Assembly: GCA_944323935.1 (NCBI GenBank) | Contig: CALUUJ010000001.1 | Coordinates: 62,001 to 126,000 of the forward strand | Length of the DNA stretch: 64,000 nucleotides | Origin: Candidatus Gastranaerophilales bacterium | GTDB lineage: Bacteria > Cyanobacteriota > Vampirovibrionia > Gastranaerophilales > Gastranaerophilaceae | Direction of reading: 5' to 3' | Shown here: positions 55,617 to 63,575 of the stretch, one piece after another | Layout: the number at the start of each line of letters is the position of its first letter | How positions within the stretch are numbered: the first letter of the stretch is position 1 | Program-made: the position numbers and the translations under genes | Notes under the pieces: generated by a model | Seen by the model: only the letters and a program-made list of their open reading frames with translations | What the model was told of the DNA's origin: nothing | Databases searched by the model: none

Positions 55617-56081
55617 ATGAAAAAAGTTCTTTTGGTTTTATTTTTATTTATTGTTTCTTTTTTAAAAAGTTCTGCGAATGATATTCAAGATGTTCAGTCT
55701 TTTTTTAATAGATATGTTGAAGCTGCAAATAGTTATAGTTGTGATTATTTTGACTATTATAGTAATGATGCCAAAATTTTTCGTGTTGTTGAAAAGCCTG
55801 ACGGCAGTGAACAATCTGTAAATATTCCTTTGGAAAGATATAAAAGTGAGGCAAAAAAATCCAGTAAGCTTGCTCGATTAAGACAATATAAAAATAAATA
55901 CTTTAATGTTAAGATACTCCCTCATGGGAAAGACTATAAAATTGTAGCAATGAGAATGCCATCTACAAGTGACTATAAAATCCCTGCTTATTTTATAGTT
56001 GGCAAAGACTACAATGGTGATTGGAAAATAAAAGAAGAATCAATGAATACTCGTGTACAGAGATTCTTAAAAGAAAGTTAA
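55617..56081 (+). CDS. Exported protein of unknown function, 154 aa
   Basis: A clear signal peptide ([20 protein letters not shown]) is followed by a mature domain starting [35 protein letters not shown]. The helix-then-curved-sheet pattern, with a hydrophobic helix and [11 protein letters not shown] and [19 protein letters not shown] strands, resembles NTF2-like/SnoaL-type domains that are often found secreted. This is fold-level guesswork. It sits right after the rpoC2 terminator and overlaps the convergent panD stop by four bases. Confidence 0.72.
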   Translation: MKKVLLVLFLFIVSFLKSSANDIQDVQSFFNRYVEAANSYSCDYFDYYSNDAKIFRVVEKPDGSEQSVNIPLERYKSEAKKSSKLARLRQYKNKYFNVKILPHGKDYKIVAMRMPSTSDYKIPAYFIVGKDYNGDWKIKEESMNTRVQRFLKES

Positions 56082-56425
56082 ACTGCTTCATTATTGTCAT
56101 TAATTTGGACAATTGTAGGTTTAAAAGTTTTAGCTTCTTCTTTTGTCATCATTGCGTATGCACAAATAATTATTTTGTCGCCAATTTGTGCTTTTCTAGC
56201 AGCAGCACCATTTAGACAAAAGTCTTTGTTTCCTCTTTTTCCTGCAATAATATATGTTTGAAATCTCTCGCCATTATTAATATTAAGGATGTCTACTTTT
56301 TGTCCTTCCGAAAGATTTGCTTTATCTAAAATATTTTCGTCTATAGTAATTGAACCTACATAATTTAAGTTCGCATCTGTTACAGTTGCTCTATGTATTT
56401 TTGCGTATAAAAACTCTAATAACAT
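56078..56425 (-). CDS. panD: Aspartate 1-decarboxylase proenzyme
   Basis: Makes beta-alanine from L-aspartate for pantothenate and coenzyme A. The 115-residue proenzyme cleaves itself at the Gly-Ser bond in NYVGSITID to create the pyruvoyl cofactor on Ser25. Family motifs [44 protein letters not shown] are all present. The rest of the pantothenate genes are not in this window. Confidence 0.96.
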   Translation of the reverse strand: MLLEFLYAKIHRATVTDANLNYVGSITIDENILDKANLSEGQKVDILNINNGERFQTYIIAGKRGNKDFCLNGAAARKAQIGDKIIICAYAMMTKEEAKTFKPTIVQINDNNEAV

Positions 56426-56481
56426 AATCTAAATTCCTATGTCTTAATTTTACCAAAAACAAATAAAAAGGATAACATTAA

Positions 56482-57228
56482 TTATTTTTTATTATCTTTT
56501 GAAAGTTTTTTCAGATAATTTTTTACTTGTTGAATTTGTTTTGGTTTAAGGTATTTGAATTGTCCTTTTTTTAGTCCTTGTAAATCAATTGGACCCATAC
56601 TTAGTCGTTTAAGTGAGATGACAGGGTGTCCAATATAATCCAGCATTTTTCTAATTTGTCTGTTTAAGCCTTGGTATAGCACTATTTCTAAAACTGTATT
56701 TCTACCTTCAAAGTCTATAATTCTGGAGTCAGCATATGCAATTTTGTCTTTTTCTATTTCTATACCTTTTGCCATTATTTCTATATCATTAAGATTCAAC
56801 TTTCCTTGAGCTGTAACTCTATATACTTTTGGTACTTTTATGGATGGATGGGCTAAATCATTTATAAAATCCCCATCATTTGTTAAAATTAATAATCCTG
56901 TAGAATCTTTATCTAATCTGCCTACGGGTTTTAAGTTTTGAACTTCTTCAGGAAGAATATCATAAATTGTTTTTCTTCCTTTTTCGTCGTCCATTGTAGT
57001 GATATATCCTGCAGGTTTATAGTAACGAATATATGTTAAAGTTTCAGGTTTTATAATTTTATTTTCTATAGTAATTTTATCTTTTGTGCTGACCATAAAA
57101 CCAAGTTCTGAAACGATTTCTCCATTTACACGAACTTTTCCTGCTTCAATATATTCATCAGCTTTTCTTCTTGAACAATATCCGCAGGCGGCTATATATT
57201 TATTTAATCTTACTTTTGAATTTTTCAT
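56482..57228 (-). CDS. rRNA pseudouridine synthase, RsuA/RluB family
   Basis: Converts a specific uridine of rRNA to pseudouridine. An N-terminal S4 domain (VRLNKYIAACGYCSRRKADEYI, then GKVRVNGEIV) is followed by the catalytic domain with PVGRLDKDSTGLLILTNDGD, where the Asp is the nucleophile, and YQGLNRQIRKMLDYIGHPVISLKRLSMGPI. Length 248 is typical. RluB-like and RsuA-like members cannot be told apart with certainty here; the RxIRRM-like RQIRKML motif favours the RluB/ResuB group. Confidence 0.93.
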   Translation of the reverse strand: MKNSKVRLNKYIAACGYCSRRKADEYIEAGKVRVNGEIVSELGFMVSTKDKITIENKIIKPETLTYIRYYKPAGYITTMDDEKGRKTIYDILPEEVQNLKPVGRLDKDSTGLLILTNDGDFINDLAHPSIKVPKVYRVTAQGKLNLNDIEIMAKGIEIEKDKIAYADSRIIDFEGRNTVLEIVLYQGLNRQIRKMLDYIGHPVISLKRLSMGPIDLQGLKKGQFKYLKPKQIQQVKNYLKKLSKDNKK

Positions 57229-57345
57229 ATTAATATGATACTAAAATAGCAATGAAAATAAAACAAATTGTAATTTTTTTATTAATAATTTGAAAGTAGT
57301 ATCTAAAAAATATAAAATTATCTATGTTTAGAGGATATTTGTTTT

Positions 57346-57966
57346 ATGAAAAATAAGAATTTATATATTGTATTTTTAGTTAGTTTAAGTATATTTTTAT
57401 TTTTGGCTTTTATAGTATATAAACATAATTATATTTCAAACTATGAGTTAAAAATAATTAATTTTATTCAGAAAAATTTAGCTGCAATTCCATTAAAAGT
57501 TCCTGTTTTTATTACTGATTTAGCATATGGAATTATAAGAAATTATATAGTATGGATAGTTGCTTTGATATTTTTAATATGTAAAAAGTATAAGGATTTT
57601 ATTATTTTTCTTTTAGCTCTTCCTATCACTCAATATTTATATTCTTATATAAAAATAATAATAGCAAGACCGAGACCGCCTATAGAAATGCGTTTGATTG
57701 AAGTTAAACATTATAGTTTCCCCTCGGGGCACAGTATAATGAGTATGGTTTTATATGGTTTGTTAATTTATTTTGTTTATAAATATGTTAAAAATCAAAT
57801 TTTGAAAATTGCATTAATTTCTGTTTTGTCTATATTGATTATTGCTATAGGATTTTCAAGAGTTTGGCTTGGAGTTCATTTCCCTACAGATGTAATAGGC
57901 GGATTTGCTCTGGGTATTTGTTGTTTGTGCTTGTTTATATATATAGATAATTTTAAATTTAAATAA
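57346..57966 (+). CDS. PAP2-family membrane phosphatase
   Basis: Integral membrane phosphatase of the PAP2 type, which acts on phosphatidic acid, undecaprenyl diphosphate or related lipids. About six hydrophobic helices span 206 residues. The three active-site motifs are IIIARPRPPIEM (K-x6-RP equivalent), FPSGHSIM and SRVWLGVHFPTDVIGG. Undecaprenyl-diphosphate recycling would fit an envelope role, but the family does not define the substrate. It stands alone between an rRNA modification gene and small unknown genes. Confidence 0.92.
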   Translation: MKNKNLYIVFLVSLSIFLFLAFIVYKHNYISNYELKIINFIQKNLAAIPLKVPVFITDLAYGIIRNYIVWIVALIFLICKKYKDFIIFLLALPITQYLYSYIKIIIARPRPPIEMRLIEVKHYSFPSGHSIMSMVLYGLLIYFVYKYVKNQILKIALISVLSILIIAIGFSRVWLGVHFPTDVIGGFALGICCLCLFIYIDNFKFK

Positions 57967-57990
57967 TTTTTACTGTAATTTATATAGTAT

Positions 57991-58080
57991 GTAGGTTTGG
58001 GTTTAATTCAACAGAAAAAATAAAACAAAATCAAAGATTTTGGAAAAAGTAGTCAAACCCAACTTATGGGTTTTCATAAC
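57991..58080 (-). repeat. Interspersed repeat, copy A
   Basis: Read on the minus strand, 58025-58063 matches 63926-63964 at 37 of 39 bases (GTTGGGTTTG... to TTTGATTTTGT). The copy also has AAACCC/GGGTTT arms at 58056-58074 and an inverted GTAGGTTTGGG at 57991. It fills the gap between the PAP2 gene and the next small gene. Confidence 0.85.
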
Positions 58081-58094
58081 AATTTGCAGACTTT

Positions 58095-58331
58095 TTAATG
58101 TTCATGTTTTTTGTTTTGTTTGACTATATTAAAATCGCACATTTTCTTTTCTGTATACCATTTATAACCGTATTTTTCGCAGTTTTCTTTATTTATTTTT
58201 AATAATCCGTGTTCAGTATTTATTTCTAATCCTTCTTCACATATATTATTATCAAGACAATAATCTTTTTTATCATTTAATATAAATACAAAATAAATAC
58301 ACTCAATTATAAACAATATACCCAAAAACAT
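58095..58331 (-). CDS. Small membrane-anchored protein with Cys pairs, 78 aa
   Basis: An N-terminal hydrophobic helix (MFLGILFIIECIYFVFIL) anchors a short polar domain. Four Cys in the domain (DYCLDNNICEEG, NCEKYGYKW, KKMCDF) could form two disulfides outside the membrane. AAAGG is seven bases before the ATG. I recognise the pattern NCEKYGYKWYTEKKMC as a small extracellular Cys motif but no named family. Confidence 0.65.
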   Translation of the reverse strand: MFLGILFIIECIYFVFILNDKKDYCLDNNICEEGLEINTEHGLLKINKENCEKYGYKWYTEKKMCDFNIVKQNKKHEH

Positions 58332-58522
58332 TAATATACCTTTTATAAATTTAACTATTTTTTAGACATTTAATATTTATCTCCAAGTCCGTTTGGTCTG
58401 TATTTATTTACTAATATTCTACAACTTGTATTTTTATTTTGTAAATCCTGAATTCATCCATAATTGTTTGCATATTGATTACTATAATTTATATAAAATG
58501 ATATAATAAGCAAGGGGTATTA

Positions 58523-59056
58523 ATGAGAAAAATTGGTTTAATCTTATTATTTTTTATTTGTATTACTTTTACATATTATAATCAAGCAAATGCTGAAAAT
58601 ATAAAAAATTATATTTATAAATATAATAAAGAAGAAATTGAATCTTGTATGAATACAGGATTATCCCAACAGAAGTGTAAAAATGCTTTAAACTACTATT
58701 ATAAGCAAAAAACTATAATCACAAAACAAGAAGAAGATACTCAAGAATGTTTAGATAAGGGAATTACAATGCAAAATTGTAATTATAAAGCTATCGAGAA
58801 ATACGAAGCTGAACTCACAAATATAATTAATAATTATGAAAAAATTCTTCCGAAAGAACAATATAGTTTATTATTGCTATCACAAAGCTCTTGGGAAAAA
58901 TATTATAATAACAATATAGATTTTCAAAATGGAATGAAAAACTCAAAGAAAAGTACGATTTCCAATACTATATTTTCCGGTCAAATAGTTAATTGCTTAA
59001 AAAATCGTATTGAAGAATTATTGAGCGGGTATTATTCATTTATTACTCTTGAATAA
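58523..59056 (+). CDS. Exported LprI-like (DUF1311) protein
   Basis: A signal peptide (IGLILLFFICITFTYYNQANA) is followed by two Cys-containing segments of the form EEIESCMNTGLSQQKC and TQECLDKGITMQNCNYKAIEKYEAEL. The second with LLLSQSSWEKYYNNNI resembles the LprI N-terminal domain, whose members include lysozyme inhibitors. The Cys spacing and the S-Q-x-x-W motif support this. AAGGGG precedes the ATG. Lysozyme inhibition is inferred from the family only and would suit a host-associated bacterium. Confidence 0.72.
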   Translation: MRKIGLILLFFICITFTYYNQANAENIKNYIYKYNKEEIESCMNTGLSQQKCKNALNYYYKQKTIITKQEEDTQECLDKGITMQNCNYKAIEKYEAELTNIINNYEKILPKEQYSLLLLSQSSWEKYYNNNIDFQNGMKNSKKSTISNTIFSGQIVNCLKNRIEELLSGYYSFITLE

Positions 59057-59095
59057 AAATTATCTTTTAGTATATTAATTTTATTGAGGTTAAAA

Positions 59096-59551
59096 ATGCA
59101 TAAAATTTTAATTATATTATTTTTATTTCTCTTTTGTTCTCTTTCTGTATATGCAAACTATATACCAATTGACGAAAATTATAGTCAACAATATAGAAAT
59201 GAAATTAATATGGTTATAAATAGCCAAATTCCAAATTCAAAGAAGTGTATTGATAATGTTTTTGAAGATATAGAAAAAGAAAAGAATCAACATATTAAAT
59301 TAGCTCTGGTTGAACAAGGTATTAATAGTATTCTTTTGGAATTTTACATAAAACTAATAGATATAACCGATAAATATACAAATATTAAAAAAGATATTCC
59401 CAATACAGATTGGTATGGAGACATAAAAATTATAATCGACCCATATCTGAATGACAATAATATAAATACTACTGAACTAAATTCTTTTTTAAGATATGCA
59501 AGTGAAAAGCAAAAGAAGCTTGAGAAGAAATACTATACCAATGCTGATTAA
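59096..59551 (+). CDS. Exported protein of unknown function, 151 aa
   Basis: A signal peptide (ILIILFLFLFCSLSVYA) is cleaved before NYIPIDENY. The mature part is helical and charged, with one Cys. The ATG at 59096 follows TGAGGT by seven bases; the frame is open four codons upstream from a TTG. It follows the LprI-like gene by 39 bases and probably shares its transcript. No family recognised. Confidence 0.7.
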   Translation: MHKILIILFLFLFCSLSVYANYIPIDENYSQQYRNEINMVINSQIPNSKKCIDNVFEDIEKEKNQHIKLALVEQGINSILLEFYIKLIDITDKYTNIKKDIPNTDWYGDIKIIIDPYLNDNNINTTELNSFLRYASEKQKKLEKKYYTNAD

Positions 59552-60171
59552 AAATATTTTTTAGGGTCTACAGGAATTTTATCTTCTCTGATTGTTATAT
59601 GTAAATGCGGACCTGTAGAAATTCCTGTATTCCCAGATTTGGCAAACACTTGTCCTTTCTTGATTTTATCTCCTACTTTTACATTATAATCACTCAGATG
59701 TCCATATTCGCTAACAACATGTTTACCATTTATAATCCCATGATCAATAAAGACACCTGTTCCATATCCCCTCATATCAGTTCTGGCCGCAACAACAGTT
59801 CCGTCCCCTATAGATTTAACCGGTGTACCTATTGGAACACCAATATCAATACCCGAATGTCCTGAACTTGCACCTTTAGTTGGTGCTTTCCTGTATCCAA
59901 AATCACTTGTTATCCGACCTTCCAGGGGTTTTGTGAATTTATAATAACTGTCATTTGTTATTTTACATTCATTTCTTTTTTCTAATCCAATATTATTGTT
60001 ATAAATATAATTACTTGTATCATTTTCTTTCATTGAAGGGTACAAAATATCAGCCCTTGTTTGAATTTTATATTCGCTATTATCAGAATAAGATATATCT
60101 CTGCCTTTTTCTGTAAATTTTCCTTTTTCATCTCTCGGATGTTCTGCTTCGTTCCATTGTGCCATTTTCAT
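59548..60171 (-). CDS. M23 peptidase (LytM-like) with phage-type N-terminal motif
   Basis: Zinc endopeptidase that cleaves peptidoglycan cross-bridges or stems. The C-terminal domain has DFGYRKAPTKGASSGHSGIDIGVPIG with the H-x3-D zinc ligands and GPHLHITI with the H-x-H ligands, a full active site. There is no signal peptide. The N-terminus contains HPRDEKGKFTEKGRD, a short motif common in phage head and structural proteins. The alternative Met at 60165 is equally likely. It converges on the exported-protein gene by four bases. A phage or mobile-element origin is inferred from this motif. Confidence 0.88.
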   Translation of the reverse strand: MKMAQWNEAEHPRDEKGKFTEKGRDISYSDNSEYKIQTRADILYPSMKENDTSNYIYNNNIGLEKRNECKITNDSYYKFTKPLEGRITSDFGYRKAPTKGASSGHSGIDIGVPIGTPVKSIGDGTVVAARTDMRGYGTGVFIDHGIINGKHVVSEYGHLSDYNVKVGDKIKKGQVFAKSGNTGISTGPHLHITIREDKIPVDPKKYF

Positions 60172-60446
60172 TTTCCCTTCTTGATTTATTTAACTCAAAA
60201 TAAACTAAATTGTTATTAAACATTCAGTTATTGTCATACCATACCCCAAAATCATCAAATAAATTATATCTGATAACCAAGTTATATTTTTAGTATAAAT
60301 TTTTTTTAACAATTTTCAATATTTATAAATATAAAACAGGATTTTTATTACTTTTCGATATGTTTGAATTCATGTGTTCATCATGCTTTTGGGTATATGT
60401 TAAATTATGTTAAAAATTTAATTCTTCATTCCATACTATAAAAAGT

Positions 60447-60470
60447 AAGTCTGTAGGTTGAGTTTGACTG
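60447..60470 (+). repeat. Interspersed repeat, copy C (fragment)
   Basis: AAGTCTGTAGGTTGAGTTTG then ACTG matches 63916-63939 at 22 of 24 bases. The match stops where the IS3-type element begins, so the repeat was probably broken by the insertion. Confidence 0.75.
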
Positions 60471-60819
60471 AAGTGTACCCACAAAAACGTAATCAATCAG
60501 TAGGCAAGTTTCACATATAATAATAAAAAATAAAGGAGAAAAAATATGAGAAAACAATTAAATTTAACCCGTTCAATGTCGAGAAGTGGTAATTGTTTGG
60601 ATAATGCACCAATAGAGAGTTTCTTTGGACATTTAAAAGACGAAGTAGAATACAAGGAGTGTAAAACTTTGGAAGAAATACGTGACAAAATAGATATATA
60701 CATATATTATTACAATACAAGAAGGTACCAATGGGGGTTAAACAAAATGACACCTAATGAATTTAGACAGTATTTACAATCATCCTACTGATTGATTATA
60801 GTTTTTGGGGTACACTTCA
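60469..60819 (+). mobile_element. Deletion derivative of an IS3-family (IS150-like) element
   Basis: About 36-base inverted ends: TGAAGTGTACCC... at 60469-60504 and ...GGGTACACTTCA at 60784-60819, nearly identical including AATCAATCAGTAGG at the inner side. They begin TG and end CA as in IS3 elements. Only the end of the transposase gene lies between them, so the rest has been deleted. No clear target duplication was found beside the ends. The 300 bases before it (60172-60446) contain no gene that I can see. Confidence 0.85.
60546..60791 (+). pseudogene. IS3-family transposase, C-terminal fragment
   Basis: 81 residues corresponding to the end of an IS3 OrfB integrase domain: MSRSGNCLDNAPIESFFGHLKDE carries the DDE Glu, and YIYYYNTRRYQWGLNKMTP is the usual end. 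The two catalytic Asp and the whole OrfA are missing, so it is inactive. The stop lies within the right inverted repeat. A Shine-Dalgarno-like AAAGGAG precedes the ATG by chance or because a short frame was preserved. Confidence 0.9.
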
Positions 60820-60841
60820 AAGTGATTATAATATATTTTAA

Positions 60842-61813
60842 TTATAAATTATCTAAAACATCTGTCAGATAAGACTTATAGTGTTTTTTTAGCTCAATAG
60901 GGCTTTTTATGCGAACATTGCAACCCCATTTAAATAATTCCTGACAAATTGCATAAGTTCCTCCGGATGTAAATTTTACCTGAATATTGCCATTATCAAA
61001 TTTTTTAATTTTTTGTGTAGGGTGAAAATGATAATTAAGCACATCTTCTGCCACATTTCTATCAAATTCCAGTTCAATGTGCAAAGGCTTTTCCTGATAA
61101 ATTCCAAAAGAATTATGACAAAATTCTTGCAAGTTAAAATTTTCGTCTTTTTCAAAATATTCATCCAGTACAGACAGATTACTTATTTTAGCTACTTTAT
61201 ATAACCTTAAATCTTTTACATATTCATTAAAACCAACAAGATAGTATTTATCTGCGATAATGAGTCCATAAGGATTTATAGTAATTGTCTTATTTTCTTC
61301 ATTTACCTGATAATTAAAACTTATCTTTTTAAAAGCAAGCATTGCAAATCTCAATTGTTCCAAGATTGTTGGGTTTTCTTGAGTTTTTGGATATTGTCTC
61401 ACTGTAAAACCTTCTGACTCCATAATTGCAGAAATATCAGTATCAAGAGATTGCATATTCTTTTGTGGGGTTAAGGCTTTAATTTTTGCGATTAACTCAT
61501 CTATTTCTTTTTTTCGATTGGCATCATTTGATAAACCCTTTAAATATTCAAGATTAGCAAAATCATCAGCTGAGAAAGAAATAAGCATATTTGCCGTTCC
61601 TTTCACAAATCTCCAACGTTTTGTTTTATCATTAGTAGGCACTTCTTCAATTTTTTCTGGAAACAAATCAAATAAAAGAGCTTTCATTCTTTCAGCAGAA
61701 CGTCTGGAGCATTCAAAATGCTCTTTTATATCATTTATGCTAAGCCCACGATAGCTATTCTGAAACATCATCGCTAATTCTATTATCTGCTCTGCTTTTG
61801 TTAATCTTGACAT
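60842..61813 (-). CDS. WYL-domain transcriptional regulator
   Basis: HTH-WYL regulator. The start at 61813 (MSRLTKAEQIIEL) has GAGGT seven bases upstream; the frame is open further. A winged HTH occupies about residues 1-65 (YRGLSINDIKEHFECSRRSAERM). The WYL domain lies near residues 140-215, with FNYQVNEENKTITINPYGLII then DKYYLVGF as the modified WYL motif, followed by a WCX-like C-terminal region (QELFKWGCNVRIKSP). WYL regulators bind nucleic-acid ligands and often control phage-defence genes. Here it follows the GIY-YIG gene by 70 bases on the same strand. Confidence 0.9.
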   Translation of the reverse strand: MSRLTKAEQIIELAMMFQNSYRGLSINDIKEHFECSRRSAERMKALLFDLFPEKIEEVPTNDKTKRWRFVKGTANMLISFSADDFANLEYLKGLSNDANRKKEIDELIAKIKALTPQKNMQSLDTDISAIMESEGFTVRQYPKTQENPTILEQLRFAMLAFKKISFNYQVNEENKTITINPYGLIIADKYYLVGFNEYVKDLRLYKVAKISNLSVLDEYFEKDENFNLQEFCHNSFGIYQEKPLHIELEFDRNVAEDVLNYHFHPTQKIKKFDNGNIQVKFTSGGTYAICQELFKWGCNVRIKSPIELKKHYKSYLTDVLDNL

Positions 61814-61883
61814 ATGTACCTCATAGTTACCTATGGCTATATAATAAAACATATCTGTGTTAATTTATGACGCACTTAATAAA

Positions 61884-62714
61884 TTAATTTTGATTATAAC
61901 CAAATTCCCTCGAGTGCAAGACTTCTTTCCAATGAGACTCTCTAGATAAAACGATTTTATCGTCTATTTTTGCATTGTAATTTTCAAGAATAGAATATTG
62001 AAAATGTTTTTTGACATATTCAAAACCTTCTTTTTCAATAAGTTCTATTAGCCCCTTATTTCCTCCATGTCCATTTGAAATGTAATTATTCCACCTAGAA
62101 AGCAACATTCCATTATCACTTGTAGCGGAGCCAACATAAAGTTTTCCATTATTAGTATCGGTAATCAGATAAACAGCTTTTTGATTTTGTAATGCAGCCA
62201 CCCAATCTTTTTTATGAGCATTAATTATTGTATGTAATTGCCAATAAGATAATTTCACATTATCATAGCCTGGAAAATCTTCACCATCAAAAACATCTGG
62301 CAAAATTTGATTAATGACAAATTTTTCTTGAATATTTTCATAGTAACAACATTGGGCTTGATGGTCTTTGTGATAAGTAACAATTATTCTGCCAAAATAA
62401 GGTTTGTATTCTTCTAACTCTACACCTTCATAATTTACACCATTGTTTATATCAAATTCATTTACTACTTTTTTGATTGTAGTTAATAACCATCTGTTTT
62501 GTGCTATTTTTAAAAAACAAACTGCAATATCGCCTACATTAAAGTTTCTAGTTTTCGTTCTCCAAAATAACCATGTATTATTAACTTCAATTGGATTTGA
62601 TTTGTATAATTCCATTGGATCATCATAACCATTATATTGATTAAAACGAACTTTTACCCTATTATGATATTTTTTGCATAATTGTAAAAAATTTTCTAAT
62701 AAAATTTCACTCAC
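61884..62714 (-). CDS. GIY-YIG nuclease-domain protein with unknown N-terminal domain
   Basis: The start is GTG 62712-62714, with AAGGAG eight bases upstream; an ATG eight codons earlier lacks a ribosome site. The C-terminal 90 residues form a GIY-YIG nuclease: VYLITDTNNGKLYVGSA with the two strand motifs, the catalytic Arg in LLSRWNNY and Glu in LSRESHWKEVLHS. The first 175 residues are a separate domain (NTWLFWRTKTRNFNVGDIAVCF, YFGRIIVTYHKDHQAQ) that I cannot name; it may set target choice. Related two-domain proteins occur in accessory DNA. A restriction or anti-phage role is possible. Confidence 0.85.
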   Translation of the reverse strand: MSEILLENFLQLCKKYHNRVKVRFNQYNGYDDPMELYKSNPIEVNNTWLFWRTKTRNFNVGDIAVCFLKIAQNRWLLTTIKKVVNEFDINNGVNYEGVELEEYKPYFGRIIVTYHKDHQAQCCYYENIQEKFVINQILPDVFDGEDFPGYDNVKLSYWQLHTIINAHKKDWVAALQNQKAVYLITDTNNGKLYVGSATSDNGMLLSRWNNYISNGHGGNKGLIELIEKEGFEYVKKHFQYSILENYNAKIDDKIVLSRESHWKEVLHSREFGYNQN

Positions 62715-62759
62715 GATTATCTCCTTTTTATTTAACAATTGTTTTAATTTTGTTTGTTT

Positions 62760-63074
62760 TTATATCTTTTGTGGTTGTTGTGAAAATGATTTAAAATCTG
62801 GTCTTAGTTCTATAATTTTTTTTGCTTGGAATGAATCATTTGCAAATACAATTATTTCAACTGCTGAACTACTTGTATTTACGTATATTTTTGCTTTATA
62901 TCTCACTGGTATTGTTGATGAAGTTGCTTCAGTGGGATTAACTGCAAATGATTTAAAATACCAAAGTTTTTCAAATTCTTTTTTAGCTGAACTAGAATCA
63001 TTAGCATCAACTAATGTTAATATTGAGCTTCCACCACATTTTGCATTAATCTTAGCTTGATAAATTTTTGCCAT
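62760..63074 (-). CDS. Small protein with internal duplication, 104 aa
   Basis: The start at 63074 (MAKIYQAKINAK) has AAAGGAG seven bases upstream. The chain is two copies of one unit: YQAKI...VDANDSSSAKKEFE..YFKSF (residues 5-48) and YKAKIYV...VFANDSFQAKKIIE...FKSF (59-101). Each looks like a beta-hairpin plus helix. I do not know the family. It is first in the run with the GIY-YIG and WYL genes, 45 bases before the GIY-YIG gene. Confidence 0.8.
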   Translation of the reverse strand: MAKIYQAKINAKCGGSSILTLVDANDSSSAKKEFEKLWYFKSFAVNPTEATSSTIPVRYKAKIYVNTSSSAVEIIVFANDSFQAKKIIELRPDFKSFSQQPQKI

Positions 63075-63094
63075 ACTTAACTCCTTTAGTTTCA

Positions 63095-63122
63095 CTAATA
63101 CTATAACACTTGTTTCCGTCAA
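63095..63122 (-). promoter_or_regulatory. Promoter of the WYL/GIY-YIG module
   Basis: On the minus strand TTGACG (63117-63122) and TATTAG (63095-63100) are 16 bases apart, 21 bases before the ATG. An ACTAGAC copy touches its -35 side. Confidence 0.5.
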
Positions 63123-63123
63123 A

Positions 63124-63170
63124 ACTAGACGTAACAAAATTTATAACTAGACTTTAAGTCCATACTAGAC
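63124..63170. promoter_or_regulatory. Three ACTAGAC direct repeats, candidate operators
   Basis: Identical heptamers at 63124-63130, 63146-63152 and 63164-63170, spaced 22 and 18 bases, lie in the 122-base divergent region between the small duplicated protein and the XRE gene. GACTT-T-AAGTC (63150-63160) adds an inverted repeat. They overlap both predicted promoters. Either the XRE or the WYL protein could bind. Confidence 0.6.
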
Positions 63171-63196
63171 CGAGAGTATTATAGCACAATATTATT

Positions 63197-63412
63197 ATGA
63201 TTGAGTTTAGTTGTAAGAAATTTGCAGATAATGTTAAGAAATACAGAGAAACAAAAGGCTATACTAAAAGTAAAATGGCAGAGTTAGTTGACTGCGACGT
63301 TTCCTATATAGGTAAGATTGAGCGTTCTGAAAAATATCCAAATCTTAAAATGATTTTTAAAATAGCTAAAGCCTTTGAAATCCCTGCAAAAGATTTATTC
63401 GATTTTGAATAA
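63197..63412 (+). CDS. Short XRE-family regulator, 71 aa
   Basis: Single HTH domain typical of XRE/SinR-like regulators: FADNVKKYRETKGYTKSKMAELVDCDVSYIGKIERSEKYPNLKMIFKIAKAFEIPAKDLFDF, reading helix-turn-helix then the closing helices. No ribosome binding site precedes the ATG, and TATTAT at 63177-63182 would give an mRNA leader of only about eight bases, so translation may be leaderless as for phage cI. It faces the WYL/GIY-YIG module across the ACTAGAC repeats. Confidence 0.88.
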   Translation: MIEFSCKKFADNVKKYRETKGYTKSKMAELVDCDVSYIGKIERSEKYPNLKMIFKIAKAFEIPAKDLFDFE

Positions 63413-63575
63413 TAGATAATATAATTTTTTATTATTGTGTAAATTATACTGATTATTTGCTTGTTATCTTTTAAATATTTTTTGAAAATCGCCTAAAAAT
63501 AAGGTGTACTTTGAATAATATATAATTTATAAACAGCATTGCAAAATAGAAAAATATCAAATTCTAAAGTAATTT

